NCBI GenBank assembly: GCA_012520795.1
Contig: JAAYNP010000024.1
Span: 1 to 60,267, forward strand
Length of the DNA: 60,267 bases
Direction of reading: 5' to 3'
Source: Bacillota bacterium
GTDB taxonomy: Bacteria; Bacillota; Limnochordia; Darwinibacteriales; DTU012
The notes beneath the pieces were generated by a model. That model did not search any database, had not been told where the DNA came from, and saw only the letters and a program-made list of their open reading frames with translations. Positions 7,393 through 17,577 of the stretch are shown piece after piece. Position numbers and translations under genes: made by a program. Positions within the stretch are counted from its first letter, which is position 1. Every line of letters begins with the position of its first letter.

Positions 7393-9762
7393 ATGTCAGG
7401 GACGGACAGCACTCACCGCAAACTGTGGTACCAAAAGCCGGCAGCAGCATGGGTTGAGGCGCTGCCTATAGGCAATGGGCGTTTGGGGGCAATGGTTTTT
7501 GGCGATGCGAAGCAAGAGCGGATACAGCTTAACGAGGACACGCTTTGGTCCGGCAGGCCGCGGGACCGCAACAACTATGAAGCTTACAGCCATTTGTCTG
7601 AAGCACGGAAGCTGATTTTTGCCGGTGAATACCACAAAGCCCAAGAGCTGATTGAAGCAAAGATGCAGGGAACATATGCTGAAGCTTATCAGCCATTAGG
7701 CTATGTGACTATCCAATATGACCTTGATGGTGAAGTTTCTGACTACTACCGGGAGCTGGATTTGGATCGTGCTGTTGCCACCGTTTCATTTGCAACCAGG
7801 ACTGCGAAGCATGTCCGGGAGGTTTTTTGTTCCTATCCCGATCAGGCTGTGGTGATTCACCAAAGAAGTGATCAACCCGGCCAGATTAGTTTCCGATTGG
7901 CATTGGGCAGCCTGCACCGGTTTCAGATAGGCACCGAAGGGGATAACCTGGTGCTTGACGGCAGGTGCCCTGTGTCAGTCGTGCCCCGTTATGCGGCGAA
8001 GTTGGACAGCTATGTCATTTATGAGGATGACGTCAGTGAAGGGATGCGTTACCGCATTCAGGTACAAGCACTGCTTGAGAACGGTTCGCTTGATATTGAG
8101 GACGGTAAGTTGTCGGTTACAAATGCCGACTGCGCCACACTTATCTTGGTGGCAGCCACCAGTTTCAATGGTTTTGATAAAAACCCCTATTTGGAAGGGC
8201 AAGATCCTAAAGCTATTTGTGCCGGTATGATCGGAAATCTTTCCGGGAAGACATATCCGGAATTGCTGCAGGCGCATGTTAAAGACTATCAGGAGCTGTT
8301 TTACCGGGTTAAGCTCGATCTGGGCAAGCCTCTCTACCCCAGTCTGCCGACAGATGAGTGGCTGGATCGGGTCAGAAAAGGTGAGTGTGATCCGGCATTG
8401 GCAGCTCTTTACTTCGATTTCGGCCGCTATTTATTGATTGCCTCATCGCGGCCGGGCAGCCAGCCGGCAAATCTGCAGGGGATCTGGAACGATCAGGTAG
8501 AACCGCCGTGGAGCTGCAATTATACGACAAATATCAACTTAGAGATGAATTACTGGCCAGCTGAAGTCTGCAATCTGGCTGAATGCCACACACCTTTGTT
8601 TGACCTGATTGACGATCTGGTGATTAACGGAGGGAAAACAGCCAGGATCCATTACAATGCCCGGGGCTGGACGGCCCATCACAATGTGGATTTATGGCGT
8701 CATTCCGCCCCGGTATGCGGGTCGGCCAAATGGGCATTTTGGCCTATGGCCGGGGCATGGTTGTGCCAGCATCTCTGGAAGCACTATGCCTTCAGCGGTG
8801 ACAGGGACTTTCTGCAAAAACGGGCCTATCCCATAATGAAAGGCGCAGCCTTGTTTTGCCTTGATTGGCTGACAACTGACACTGAGAGTAATTTGGTGAC
8901 GTGCCCGTCTACCTCGCCGGAAAATGAGTTTGTTAGTACCGGCGGTGGCAAAACTGCTGTGGCATTGGGCTCAACCATGGATCTGTCCCTAATCTGGGAT
9001 TTGTTCACCAACTGCATTGAAGCAAGTGAAGCCCTGGATGTGGACGCGAGTTTCCGCAGAGACCTGGACGCAGCCAGAGAGCAGCTGCTTCCTCTAAAAA
9101 TAGGCAGCCATGGGCAGCTGCAGGAATGGCACGAAGACCTTGAAGAAGCTTCACCGGGGCATCGGCATTTGTCCCACTTGTTTGGGCTCTATCCCGGCAG
9201 GCAGATTCTTAAGCACAAACATCCGTTATTAAGCAAGGCTTGTGAGGTTTCCATCAAGCGGAGGATCGAGCATGGGGGCGGCAGTACCGGATGGAGCTGT
9301 GCCTGGTTGATCTGCCTTCTTGCGCGCCTGGAAGATGGAGAACAGGCACATACCTGCTTAGGCAAGCTGCTGCGGGACTTCACCTACGACAATCTTTTCA
9401 ATGCCCATCCGCCTTTTCAGGTTGACGGCAATTTTGGCGCAACCGCCGGAATCGCGGAAATGCTGCTGCAGAGCCATGCCGATGAGTTAAGCCTGCTGCC
9501 GGCTCTGCCCCAAAACTGGCCTGCAGGATCCGTTACTGGATTGCGGGCCCGCAACGGATTCACGGTAGATCTGGCTTGGAACAACGGGCTTCTGGCCACT
9601 GCCAAAATCAAAGCCAATTTGCCGGGCCCGTGCCGCATCCGCTACACTCATCCCCTGGAAGTCTTTTGCGGCGATCAAGAGGCTGCAGTGGAGAAAGAGG
9701 GAGATGTAATCAGTTTCCCAGTGGAAGCAGGGCAGGTTTGCAGAATAACAAGGTGTAAATAA
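7393..9762 (+). CDS. Glycoside hydrolase family 95 (alpha-L-fucosidase type)
   Basis: 789 residues from the ATG at 7393 (AAGGAGG at 7379-7385); the in-frame extension to 7264 crosses the palindrome and has no ribosome binding site. GH95 enzymes hydrolyse alpha-1,2-linked L-fucose, and in some members alpha-L-galactose, with inversion. Family landmarks are the N-terminal beta domain opening [18 protein letters not shown] and LNEDTLWSG, and in the (alpha/alpha)6 barrel [19 protein letters not shown] with the catalytic-site asparagines, [22 protein letters not shown] and [17 protein letters not shown]. No signal peptide, so it should act in the cytoplasm on imported fucosylated oligosaccharides such as xyloglucan or rhamnogalacturonan fragments. 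It fits with fucI and a FucU-like gene elsewhere in the window. A hairpin terminator follows. Confidence 0.9.
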   Translation: MSGTDSTHRKLWYQKPAAAWVEALPIGNGRLGAMVFGDAKQERIQLNEDTLWSGRPRDRNNYEAYSHLSEARKLIFAGEYHKAQELIEAKMQGTYAEAYQPLGYVTIQYDLDGEVSDYYRELDLDRAVATVSFATRTAKHVREVFCSYPDQAVVIHQRSDQPGQISFRLALGSLHRFQIGTEGDNLVLDGRCPVSVVPRYAAKLDSYVIYEDDVSEGMRYRIQVQALLENGSLDIEDGKLSVTNADCATLILVAATSFNGFDKNPYLEGQDPKAICAGMIGNLSGKTYPELLQAHVKDYQELFYRVKLDLGKPLYPSLPTDEWLDRVRKGECDPALAALYFDFGRYLLIASSRPGSQPANLQGIWNDQVEPPWSCNYTTNINLEMNYWPAEVCNLAECHTPLFDLIDDLVINGGKTARIHYNARGWTAHHNVDLWRHSAPVCGSAKWAFWPMAGAWLCQHLWKHYAFSGDRDFLQKRAYPIMKGAALFCLDWLTTDTESNLVTCPSTSPENEFVSTGGGKTAVALGSTMDLSLIWDLFTNCIEASEALDVDASFRRDLDAAREQLLPLKIGSHGQLQEWHEDLEEASPGHRHLSHLFGLYPGRQILKHKHPLLSKACEVSIKRRIEHGGGSTGWSCAWLICLLARLEDGEQAHTCLGKLLRDFTYDNLFNAHPPFQVDGNFGATAGIAEMLLQSHADELSLLPALPQNWPAGSVTGLRARNGFTVDLAWNNGLLATAKIKANLPGPCRIRYTHPLEVFCGDQEAAVEKEGDVISFPVEAGQVCRITRCK

Positions 9763-9776
9763 GGGAAGCTGGAATG

Positions 9777-9806
9777 TAAGTTCCCAATCGGGAACTTATT
9801 TTTTTT
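9777..9806 (+). terminator. Rho-independent terminator of the GH95 gene
   Basis: TAAGTTCCC (9777-9785) pairs with GGGAACTTA (9790-9798), followed by eight Ts. It overlaps the last codon of the convergent AraC gene. Confidence 0.85.
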
Positions 9807-10647
9807 GTTTGCGGAAAGTAAGAGGCGAGGTGCCTGTGTATTTTTTAAACACACGACCAAAATGGGTGACGCTGTCAAAGCCTACCTGCTCGGCTATTTC
9901 TGAAACGCTGAGATCGGTACCGGCAAGCATATATTGGGCGTGTTTGATTCTCAAGTTGTTGAGGTACTCTACAAATGTGAAGCCGGAGGCTTCCTTGAAT
10001 GTTTTGGTGAAACAGCTGGTGCTGATAAAGAACTTCTCGGTAATCACGGGCAGGGAAAGGCGCTTCATGTAATTGTTGTTGATAAAGGCAATGATGTCGG
10101 AAATCTTTGCCAGTTTGGGGTTGCTCATCTGGGGTACGGCTGTCAGTGAGCCGGAGATGCAGCGCTTAAGATAAAACAACAGCTCAATAAAGAGCACTTC
10201 CACGTAGTTCTGGTAGTTCTCCTGCTGTTCCAAGCATTCCCGGGCGATTTTGAGAATCTGATTGTTGATGAACTGCTGATCTTTTTCCGCCAGATTGAAC
10301 ACATGCAGATCGAGATCAAAGATGGAAAAAAGGCGGGCGTGAGGGTACCGGCGGTTGAGTTCATCCTCAAATTCCTTGTCATAGTAGAACAAAGCCCGCT
10401 CATAGCCTTTGCTGCTGACGCCGATGGTGCGGTGGATTACACCGTGGTTGATCAGCACAATGTTCCCGGGCTTAACATGATAAGTGCGGTTGTCGATGAA
10501 ATAGTCCCGTTCGCCTGATACCAGGTAGTAAATCTCGTAGTAGTCATGGAAATGGAAAATCTGCATGTCCTGCTGTTTCTGAAGGCGGTTGAACTCAAAA
10601 GCAAAATTGTCGAAGCTATTTATAAATGACGCAGGGATGAACTCCAT
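9796..10647 (-). CDS. AraC-family transcriptional regulator with cupin sensor
   Basis: 283 residues. The N-terminal half (about 25-110) is an AraC-type cupin (HFHDYYEIYYLVSGE, VKPGNIVLINHGVIHR) that would bind a sugar-like ligand. The C-terminal ~100 residues hold the two helix-turn-helix motifs of AraC/XylS proteins (LPVITEKFFISTSCFTKTFK and DLSVSEIAEQVGFDSVTHFG, then PLTFRKQKK). It is convergent with the GH95 fucosidase gene and divergent from mrfA. Regulators of this build usually activate nearby sugar-use genes, so GH95 is a reasonable but unproven target. The ligand cannot be told from sequence. Confidence 0.9.
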   Translation of the reverse strand: MEFIPASFINSFDNFAFEFNRLQKQQDMQIFHFHDYYEIYYLVSGERDYFIDNRTYHVKPGNIVLINHGVIHRTIGVSSKGYERALFYYDKEFEDELNRRYPHARLFSIFDLDLHVFNLAEKDQQFINNQILKIARECLEQQENYQNYVEVLFIELLFYLKRCISGSLTAVPQMSNPKLAKISDIIAFINNNYMKRLSLPVITEKFFISTSCFTKTFKEASGFTFVEYLNNLRIKHAQYMLAGTDLSVSEIAEQVGFDSVTHFGRVFKKYTGTSPLTFRKQKK

Positions 10648-10841
10648 TCTGGATTCTCCTCTTATGTGGTTATAAGTGGTAGTTTGGCCTCTCCATCATC
10701 AACTTGGGTTGTCTTTACAGCTATTGATAGCTTACCATATTTGCCACATCGTGTAAAGCAAAATCCATGCGCGGCAGGGAAGAGGGTATCCAGGATCGAA
10801 CTTATATTCTATCAATGCGGGTTGATGTGGAGGTTAGGATC

Positions 10842-13124
10842 ATGGTTGCCCAGGTATTGGAACAGCTTCGCAAAAGCGAACTGGCAAAGAATATCACCTT
10901 TTGGCAGGCTGTACCGGCAAAGCCTGCCGAGTACTGTCCGTTTCCGTCGAGTCTGAACCCAAGAATAGCAGAGCTTTTACAGGGCAAAGGCATAAACATG
11001 CTCTACACCCATCAAGCCCGGGCCTTTGAACTTGTCAGTTCTGGGCGGGACGTTGTGGTAGTCACCCCCACGGCATCGGGAAAGACATTGTGCTATAATC
11101 TACCGGTTTTGAACCACATTCTGGAGAATCCTGCAGGCCGTGCCTTGTATTTGTTTCCGACCAAAGCATTGGCCCAGGATCAGGTTGCGGAACTGATGAG
11201 CATGGGCGAGCAGTTGGGCCATGCAATCAAGACATACACCTACGATGGCGATACGGCCAGTGATGCCCGCCAGGCGATCCGTTCTGCAGGCAATATTGTG
11301 GTCACCAATCCGGATATGCTCCATTCAGGGATTCTGCCTCACCATACCAAGTGGATGGGTTTGTTTGAAAACTTGAGTTATGTCGTCATTGATGAGCTGC
11401 ACATTTACCGCGGTGTATTTGGCAGCCACGTGGCCAATGTAATCCGCAGGCTGCAGCGGATCTGCCGGTTTTATGGCTCCAATCCAGTATTTATCTGTGC
11501 TTCGGCCACCATCGCCAATCCCGGTGAGCACAGCCGGCGCCTGATTGGCCGGGAGACGGTGGTTATCGACGAAAACGGGGCGCCTTCAGGGCCCAAAGAG
11601 ATCATTTTTTACAACCCTCCCGTGGTCAATCAAGCATTGGGCATCCGCCGCAGTGCCCTGTTGGAGACTCGCCGCATCGCAGAGGAGTTTATCGGCAAGA
11701 AGATCCAAACCATGGTTTTTACCAGGGCACGGGTGGATTTGGAAGTGCTGGTTTCTTATCTTCAGCGCTCGTTTAAGCGTTTGGGGGATTTGACTGAAAA
11801 GATTAGAGGGTACCGCGGCGGTTACCTGCCTAAGCAGCGTAGGGCGATTGAGCGGGAGCTGCGGGAAGGGAAAGTGCTGGGCGTTGTCAGTACCAATGCC
11901 CTGGAACTGGGAGTGGATATCGGCAGTCTGCAGGCAGTCGTAATCAACGGTTATCCCGGCACCATCGCCAGTTTGTGGCAGCAGATCGGCCGTGCCGGCC
12001 GCAAGCATGAATTGGCTGCCGCTGTGCTGGTGGGCAATTCCAGCCCATTAAACCAGTATATTGTCAACCATCCTGAGTTTGTCCTGGGGCGGGGCGCAGA
12101 GCGGGCCCTGATTGACCCCGATAATCTGTATATTATCTTGAGCCATTTGAAGTGCGCCGCCTTTGAGCTGCCTTTCCAGGATGGAGAGTCGTTCGGGGAG
12201 GAAAGTGTGGCAGAATACCTCAATTTCCTGGTCGATCAGGAGATCCTCCGTTTTGTGGAAGGGCGCTACTACTGGATGAGCGAGGCTTACCCTGCCAGCG
12301 ACATCTCGCTGCGCAGCGCTTCACCGGACAATTTTGTGATCATCGATATTACTGAGGGGGCCAGTAATGTCATCGGCGAGGTTGACCGCTTCAGTGCCCC
12401 GATGCTGATCCATGAAGGCGCCATCTACATGCATGAGGGCAGCCAGTACCATGTGGACGAACTGGATTGGGAACGGCAAAAAGCTTACGCCCACCGGGTG
12501 AAGGTGGATTATTACACCGATGCCAACCTGGATGTTGACCTGAAAGTCCTCAGTGTGGGCGAAAGCAGTCAACCAGAAGGGCAGCCGGCCGCGCACGCCT
12601 GGGGAGAGGTGTTGGTCACCGCCCAGACTCATTTGTATAAAAAAATCCGGTTTTACACTCATGAAAATGTTGGCTGGGGCCCAATATCCCTACCTGAACA
12701 GGAGATGCACACCACCGCCTTTTGGTATGCCCAAGAACTGGACTTGGACCCGTCAGTCCCGTCCGCAGTGGTTCAGAATGCCCTCAACGGCGTTGCCCAT
12801 TTGTTACTGAACACAGCGCCCCTGGAATTGATGTGCGAACCGGGTGATCTGGGCGTGGTGGCGCAGGTCAAGTCGCCTTTTACCCAGCTGCCCACGATTT
12901 ACGTCTATGAGAAGTATCCCGGTGGTGTCGGTTATGCCAAGCAGTTGTTTGACTTGTCCAGCTCAGTGTTGGAGCGGGCTTATCAGCTGTTGATGGACTG
13001 CGGCTGTGAGCAGGGCTGCCCTTCATGCATCGGCCCCCAGGTGGATACCGATCAGGCGGCAAAACAGTACTCACGGTTGTTTTTGGAGGAGGCGCTAAGG
13101 CATGGATCTCAGCCAAAAGCTTAG
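10842..13124 (+). CDS. mrfA: MrfA/YprA-type DEAD/DEAH-box helicase
   Basis: 760 residues from the ATG at 10842 (GGAGG 8 bases upstream); the frame stays open to 10767 but without a ribosome binding site there. Superfamily 2 helicase: Walker A PTASGKT near residue 78, motif II DELH near 184, SAT-type ASATIAN, the second RecA domain with TNALELGVDIG and QQIGRAGRK, and a C-terminal DUF1998-like zinc module with four cysteines (CGCEQGCPSC, residues ~721-731). This layout matches Bacillus MrfA (YprA), which with MrfB removes mitomycin-type DNA adducts independently of UvrABC. The next gene, overlapping by 23 bp, is the MrfB partner, which strongly supports the call. Confidence 0.92.
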   Translation: MVAQVLEQLRKSELAKNITFWQAVPAKPAEYCPFPSSLNPRIAELLQGKGINMLYTHQARAFELVSSGRDVVVVTPTASGKTLCYNLPVLNHILENPAGRALYLFPTKALAQDQVAELMSMGEQLGHAIKTYTYDGDTASDARQAIRSAGNIVVTNPDMLHSGILPHHTKWMGLFENLSYVVIDELHIYRGVFGSHVANVIRRLQRICRFYGSNPVFICASATIANPGEHSRRLIGRETVVIDENGAPSGPKEIIFYNPPVVNQALGIRRSALLETRRIAEEFIGKKIQTMVFTRARVDLEVLVSYLQRSFKRLGDLTEKIRGYRGGYLPKQRRAIERELREGKVLGVVSTNALELGVDIGSLQAVVINGYPGTIASLWQQIGRAGRKHELAAAVLVGNSSPLNQYIVNHPEFVLGRGAERALIDPDNLYIILSHLKCAAFELPFQDGESFGEESVAEYLNFLVDQEILRFVEGRYYWMSEAYPASDISLRSASPDNFVIIDITEGASNVIGEVDRFSAPMLIHEGAIYMHEGSQYHVDELDWERQKAYAHRVKVDYYTDANLDVDLKVLSVGESSQPEGQPAAHAWGEVLVTAQTHLYKKIRFYTHENVGWGPISLPEQEMHTTAFWYAQELDLDPSVPSAVVQNALNGVAHLLLNTAPLELMCEPGDLGVVAQVKSPFTQLPTIYVYEKYPGGVGYAKQLFDLSSSVLERAYQLLMDCGCEQGCPSCIGPQVDTDQAAKQYSRLFLEEALRHGSQPKA

Positions 13125-14319
13125 GCGGTTTGTTTCTGGGCCTGAACATATGCAAAAGCGTGGGCAGACAGCTGATCTTCGGTTCTTGGGCGGGAAAGAA
13201 ATGGCGAACCCTTTTGGCAGCTATTATCTGGTGGAGCATTGTTATGGATTGGATTACGGCCATGGGCGGTTTACGCTTGCCTGCATCCTGGCCGTGGATT
13301 GGGATCGGATGGCATTTGTGGCCAAGGATGAGGCTGTACAGAATATCGAACTTGACAAAACCATCTTTTTGGACACAGAGGCAACTGGGCTCTCCGGTGG
13401 AGCTGGCACCTATGTTTTTTTGGTCGGCGTTGGTTTTGTCCAAGCCGGTACAGTGATCGTGCGCCAGTATCTGATGCGGGACTACCACGAAGAAGCAGCC
13501 ATGCTCTTTGATTTATACCAGCTGATCAAACAGTTTGACGCCATTGTCACTTTTAACGGCAAATGCTTTGACTGGCCGCTTTTAAGAGATCGCTTCACGC
13601 TCGCCCGGTTTGAGCCTTTGCGCAAAAACTACATTCATCTTGATCTGCTGCATGCGGCGAGAAGATTGTGGCGGGATTCTCTGCCCAGCTGCAGCTTGGA
13701 CAGCCTGGAGGCGTTCGTGCTAAAAGTGGCCCGGGAACGGGACATTCCCGGCAGCGAAATCCCCCAGCGTTACTTTGATTTCATACGCACGGGGAGAGGT
13801 GAACTGCTTGTCGACATCCTCGAGCACAACCAGGCTGATGTCCTGTCTTTAGTCACCTTGGTGGGCAGCCTCAATCTGGCAGTAGGCAAGCCGGCCGTGG
13901 AAATCAAGTCGGATTCATTGTGTTTGGCGTTGGCCAGGTTATCCATCCAACACCGGCAGTGGCACCGGGCAATCGAGTTTCTGCAGAGGGGGATCAGCCT
14001 GGCCAGATCAAACAAAACCCGCTGTTCCGCCTGTACTCAGCTTGCCCTGATCTACCGGCGCCTTTCTCTGTGGGAGCAGGCAGAAGAAATCTGGCTGATG
14101 CTGGCGGAGGAACACGGCGATGTTCAAGCCTGTGAGGAACTGGCGAAGTACTATGAGCATGTCTGCAGGGACTTTACCAGGGCCAAGACACTTGCCAAGC
14201 GGGGACTGGCTTTGGCTTTAGCCCGGGAACCCTCGCGCACTGCCGCTTTTGAGTACCGGCTTGACCGGTTGGACCGGAAGCTGGCCCGATTGGAACAGCA
14301 ATCTCTACAAGTTAACTGA
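13102..14319 (+). CDS. mrfB: MrfB/YprB-type DEDD exonuclease with TPR tail
   Basis: 405 residues. The RNase H-like 3'-5' exonuclease core has its acidic residues in FLDTEATGL, VTFNGKCFDWPLL and HNQADVLSL. The C-terminal ~120 residues are helical TPR-like repeats (residues ~285-400). This is the domain order of Bacillus MrfB (YprB), the nuclease partner of the MrfA helicase in repair of mitomycin-type adducts. The ATG at 13102 lies inside the end of mrfA, with GGAGG 13 bases upstream, so the two are co-translated. msrA follows 14 bp after the stop and may be on the same transcript. Confidence 0.9.
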   Translation: MDLSQKLRRFVSGPEHMQKRGQTADLRFLGGKEMANPFGSYYLVEHCYGLDYGHGRFTLACILAVDWDRMAFVAKDEAVQNIELDKTIFLDTEATGLSGGAGTYVFLVGVGFVQAGTVIVRQYLMRDYHEEAAMLFDLYQLIKQFDAIVTFNGKCFDWPLLRDRFTLARFEPLRKNYIHLDLLHAARRLWRDSLPSCSLDSLEAFVLKVARERDIPGSEIPQRYFDFIRTGRGELLVDILEHNQADVLSLVTLVGSLNLAVGKPAVEIKSDSLCLALARLSIQHRQWHRAIEFLQRGISLARSNKTRCSACTQLALIYRRLSLWEQAEEIWLMLAEEHGDVQACEELAKYYEHVCRDFTRAKTLAKRGLALALAREPSRTAAFEYRLDRLDRKLARLEQQSLQVN

Positions 14320-14333
14320 AGGGGATGAACACA

Positions 14334-14876
14334 ATGACAGGCAAATTGGAGCAGGCTACCTTTGGCGGAGGCTGTTTTTGGTGCTTGGAAGCAGTTTTTG
14401 CCGATCTTAAAGGTGTAGAACAGGTGCTGCCGGGATATGCAGGGGGCACGGTGCCCAATCCCAGCTACGAACTGGTTTGCACCGGCACTACCAATCATGC
14501 AGAGGTAGTCCGGGTTATCTATGACCCGGCGGTGATCTCCTATGAAGAATTGCTGGATGTGTTTTTCAGCATTCACGATCCCACGACGCCCAACCGTCAA
14601 GGCGAAGATATAGGCACGCAGTACCGTTCGGTTGTGTTCTATCACGATCAAGCGCAAAAAGCAGCAGCAGAAAAGGCAGTCCGCACTCATCAGCAGTATT
14701 GGGCGGATCCCATCGTCACGGAAATAGCCCCTTTGACTGCCTTTTATCCCGCTGAAGATTATCACCGGGAGTACTTCCGCAACAACCCCGATCAGAGCTA
14801 CTGCCGTTTGGTGATCAACCCCAAAGTCCAGAAGTTCAGGGCAAAATACAAGGATATGCTGAAAAGGCAAGCTTGA
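14334..14876 (+). CDS. msrA: Peptide methionine sulfoxide reductase MsrA
   Basis: Reduces the S-epimer of methionine sulfoxide in proteins. 180 residues from the ATG at 14334, 9 bases after AAGGGG (14319-14324); the ATG at 14325 directly touches that site and is less likely. The catalytic motif FGGGCFWC is at residues 9-16, and YAGG, GTTNHAEVV, FSIHDPTTPNRQG and DIGTQYRS are all typical. Only one domain; no MsrB is fused or adjacent. It lies directly behind mrfAB, giving a small damage-repair block. Confidence 0.95.
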   Translation: MTGKLEQATFGGGCFWCLEAVFADLKGVEQVLPGYAGGTVPNPSYELVCTGTTNHAEVVRVIYDPAVISYEELLDVFFSIHDPTTPNRQGEDIGTQYRSVVFYHDQAQKAAAEKAVRTHQQYWADPIVTEIAPLTAFYPAEDYHREYFRNNPDQSYCRLVINPKVQKFRAKYKDMLKRQA

Positions 14877-14902
14877 GATAAAGTGAACTGCCGTTTCCAG
14901 CC

Positions 14903-16141
14903 TTAGATAAGGTGGATAAACAAACCACTCAGCAGTTTCGGTTCAAACCAGGTCGATTTGGGAGGCATCACCATCCCGGCATCCGCCACCTGCATCACAT
15001 CCGCAACTGAAGTGGGGAACAGGGAAAAGGCTATTTGCATGTCTTGGTTGGCCCTGCGTTCCAGTTCCTCAAGCCCCCGGATACCGCCGATAAATTCAAT
15101 CCGCTTGTCGGTGCGGGGATCGGCAATACCCAAAACAGGGCTTAGAAGATTGTTCTGCAGAATTGCGGCATCAAGCCTGTTGACTGGATCACATTCATTG
15201 ATAAACTCTGCTTTGGCTGTGAGCTTGTACCACTGGCCCCTGAAATACATGCCGAATTGATGCGGCTCTTCCGGTTCATAGGGCGAAACCGGGGCTGGGG
15301 CCAAATCAAACCTCTCTTGAATGCGGCTGAGAAATTCTTGATCAGACAAAGTGCCGAGATCCCGGACAACGCGGTTATACGCCATGATTTTCAGCTGTGA
15401 AGCCGGAAATAATACTGACAGGAAATAATTGAACTCTTCACTCCCGTCAAAACCGGGTTTTTCCCGGCGCTTCTTCAACGCCACCCGCAGTGCTGCTGCG
15501 CTGCGGTGATGGCCGTCGGCAATATAAATGTGGGGTACTGCGGTAAGCAATGCCTGCAGCTTGGCTATGGTTTCTTGATCCGCGATTACCCAGCAGATTT
15601 GTTCCACACCGTAGGCTGTAAACTGATAGACAGGCTGATGCAAATCAGCCCAGTCCTCAAGAATGGCCGTAATCTCTTCCTGATCGGGGTAAGTCTGCAA
15701 TATCGGCCCTGTGTGGGCCCCGACGGTTTCTATATGGTTGGCCCGGTCGATTTCCTTTTCCGGGCGGGTATGTTCATGCTTTTTGATTACATCGTTGAGA
15801 TAATCATCAACCGCGGTGGTGCACACAAGCCCAGTTTGGCTTCTCCCGCCCATGATTTGGCGGTAAATATAGAAACACTCATGGGGTTCCAATAGATAAT
15901 GGCCTTGGGCAGTCATCTCCTTCAGAATGCTGTTCGCTTTTGCGTACACTTGCGGCTGGTAGGGATCCACGGAAGTGGGGAAATTGACCTCGGCCCGATC
16001 AATCCGCAGGAATGAATAGGGTTTGCCGGCTACCATCACTCTTGCTTCAGCTGTGTTCATCACATCATAGGGTAAGTCGGCAATTCTGTCGGTCAATGCT
16101 GGATGTGGCCTTAAGGCGCGAAATGGTTTAATAACAGCCAT
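14903..16141 (-). CDS. DUF1015-family protein
   Basis: 412 residues beginning MAVIKPFRALRPHPALTDRI, the typical start of DUF1015, with DLPYDVMN, the conserved IADGHHRSAAALR segment and an MGGRSQTGL region. The family is predicted to have a ParB/sulfiredoxin-like fold; archaeal members of that superfamily include a serine kinase, but bacterial DUF1015 has no firmly established reaction that I know of. In Bacillota these genes often lie near serA and serC, which are here at 20-23 kb. The protein is cytoplasmic, with no signal or membrane segment. A good extended -10 promoter is visible upstream. Confidence 0.85.
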   Translation of the reverse strand: MAVIKPFRALRPHPALTDRIADLPYDVMNTAEARVMVAGKPYSFLRIDRAEVNFPTSVDPYQPQVYAKANSILKEMTAQGHYLLEPHECFYIYRQIMGGRSQTGLVCTTAVDDYLNDVIKKHEHTRPEKEIDRANHIETVGAHTGPILQTYPDQEEITAILEDWADLHQPVYQFTAYGVEQICWVIADQETIAKLQALLTAVPHIYIADGHHRSAAALRVALKKRREKPGFDGSEEFNYFLSVLFPASQLKIMAYNRVVRDLGTLSDQEFLSRIQERFDLAPAPVSPYEPEEPHQFGMYFRGQWYKLTAKAEFINECDPVNRLDAAILQNNLLSPVLGIADPRTDKRIEFIGGIRGLEELERRANQDMQIAFSLFPTSVADVMQVADAGMVMPPKSTWFEPKLLSGLFIHLI

Positions 16142-16168
16142 GATTGTCCTCCTCTCCTCGCTTGCTTC

Positions 16169-16196
16169 ATTATATCACAGCTCAATCGCGAGTGAA
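16169..16196 (-). promoter_or_regulatory. Extended -10 promoter for the DUF1015 gene
   Basis: On the minus strand TGATATAAT (TATAAT = 16169-16174 with the extended TG) is preceded at 16 bp by TTCACT (16191-16196), a 4/6 match to the -35. Confidence 0.55.
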
Positions 16197-16272
16197 AGCA
16201 GCAGGAAATGAAGAATTTAAGCGGAAGCATTATTATTAGTAAAAGAATTGTTGGGAAAGGGGAAGGAGAATC

Positions 16273-17538
16273 ATGCCGGATAAGCAAAAAATGATTGAGT
16301 CAAGCTATGAACAGGCAAAAGTACTATATGCCAAACGGGGTGTGGATACAGACCGAGTGCTGGACGAACTTGCCAAGATCAGGGTGTCGATCAACTGCTG
16401 GCAGGGTGATGATGTCCGCGGTTTTGAGGGAGCAGAAGAGCTGACAGGCGGGATTCAGGTTACCGGAAGCTACCCGGGGGCAGCCCGCAACCCTGAGGAA
16501 CTGCGGCAGGATTTGGAGAAAGCTTTGTCCTTGATTCCAGGCAAGCACAAAGTGAACATCCACGCCATGTATGCCGAAACAAAGGGGGTAAAGGTCGATC
16601 GCAACGAGCTTAAGCCTGAGCATTTCCAAAACTGGGTGGATTGGGCGAAAAGGCTCGGCATCGGCTTGGATTTCAATCCTACATACTTTTCGCATCCCCT
16701 AAGTGATGACGGGTTTACTTTGAGCCATCAGGATCCCAAAATCCGCCGGTTCTGGATTGAGCACGGCATTGCCTGCCGCCGCATCGGCGCCTACTTTGGG
16801 CGAGAACTGGGGATCCCGTGTGTGACCAACATCTGGGTGCCTGACGGTTATAAAGATCTCCCGGCGGATCGGTTTGCCCCCCGCAGGCGCTTGATGGAAT
16901 CCCTTGATCAGATCCTGGCCGCGGATATTGACCCGGAACACAACATCGATGCCGTGGAAAGCAAGCTGTTTGGTATTGGTTCCGAAAGCTATGTTGTGGG
17001 TTCAAACGAGTTCTACCTTGGCTATGCAGTGAAAAACAAGATCACCCTCTGCCTTGATGCAGGGCATTTCCATCCTACCGAGATGATTTCCGACAAAATA
17101 TCGGCAGTCTTAACCTATGTTGACCGCCTGCTGCTGCATGTAAGCCGGCCGGTGCGGTGGGACAGCGACCATGTAGTGACTTTCGATGACGAGCTGCAGC
17201 GGATTATGGAAGAGATTGTGCGTGGCAAGGTTGCTGATCGGGTTTTCATTGCCCTGGATTTTTTTGACGGTAGTATTAACCGGATCGCCGCCTGGGCGAT
17301 TGGTACCCGGAATACCCTGAAGGCACTTTTGAAAGCAATGCTGGAGCCTGGTGAAATCCTGAAGGAATATGAAGCAAAAGGCGATTTCACATCAAGGCTG
17401 GCATTAATGGAAGAATTGAAAGCATATCCGTGGCCGGCCGTTTGGGACTATTACTGCCTGCGGCACAATGTGCCGGTACGGGATGAATGGCTTGCTGAAG
17501 TCAAGGTGTACGAACAGGAAGTGTTGCTGAAAAGATAG
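16273..17538 (+). CDS. rhaA: L-rhamnose isomerase
   Basis: Converts L-rhamnose to L-rhamnulose. 421 residues, the normal length. Recognisable RhaA blocks are [60 protein letters not shown], the metal-binding [11 protein letters not shown] and the [12 protein letters not shown] segment. The ribosome binding site is AAGGAG. A Gfo/Idh oxidoreductase gene follows after 39 bp and a strong terminator closes the pair. The matching kinase rhaB lies 17 kb away in another operon, which is unusual since rhaA and rhaB are normally adjacent. Cytoplasmic and metal dependent. Confidence 0.95.
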   Translation: MPDKQKMIESSYEQAKVLYAKRGVDTDRVLDELAKIRVSINCWQGDDVRGFEGAEELTGGIQVTGSYPGAARNPEELRQDLEKALSLIPGKHKVNIHAMYAETKGVKVDRNELKPEHFQNWVDWAKRLGIGLDFNPTYFSHPLSDDGFTLSHQDPKIRRFWIEHGIACRRIGAYFGRELGIPCVTNIWVPDGYKDLPADRFAPRRRLMESLDQILAADIDPEHNIDAVESKLFGIGSESYVVGSNEFYLGYAVKNKITLCLDAGHFHPTEMISDKISAVLTYVDRLLLHVSRPVRWDSDHVVTFDDELQRIMEEIVRGKVADRVFIALDFFDGSINRIAAWAIGTRNTLKALLKAMLEPGEILKEYEAKGDFTSRLALMEELKAYPWPAVWDYYCLRHNVPVRDEWLAEVKVYEQEVLLKR

Positions 17539-17577
17539 CTTGAGTGAGGGATAAGTTCAGGCAAAGGAGGGGTGAGT

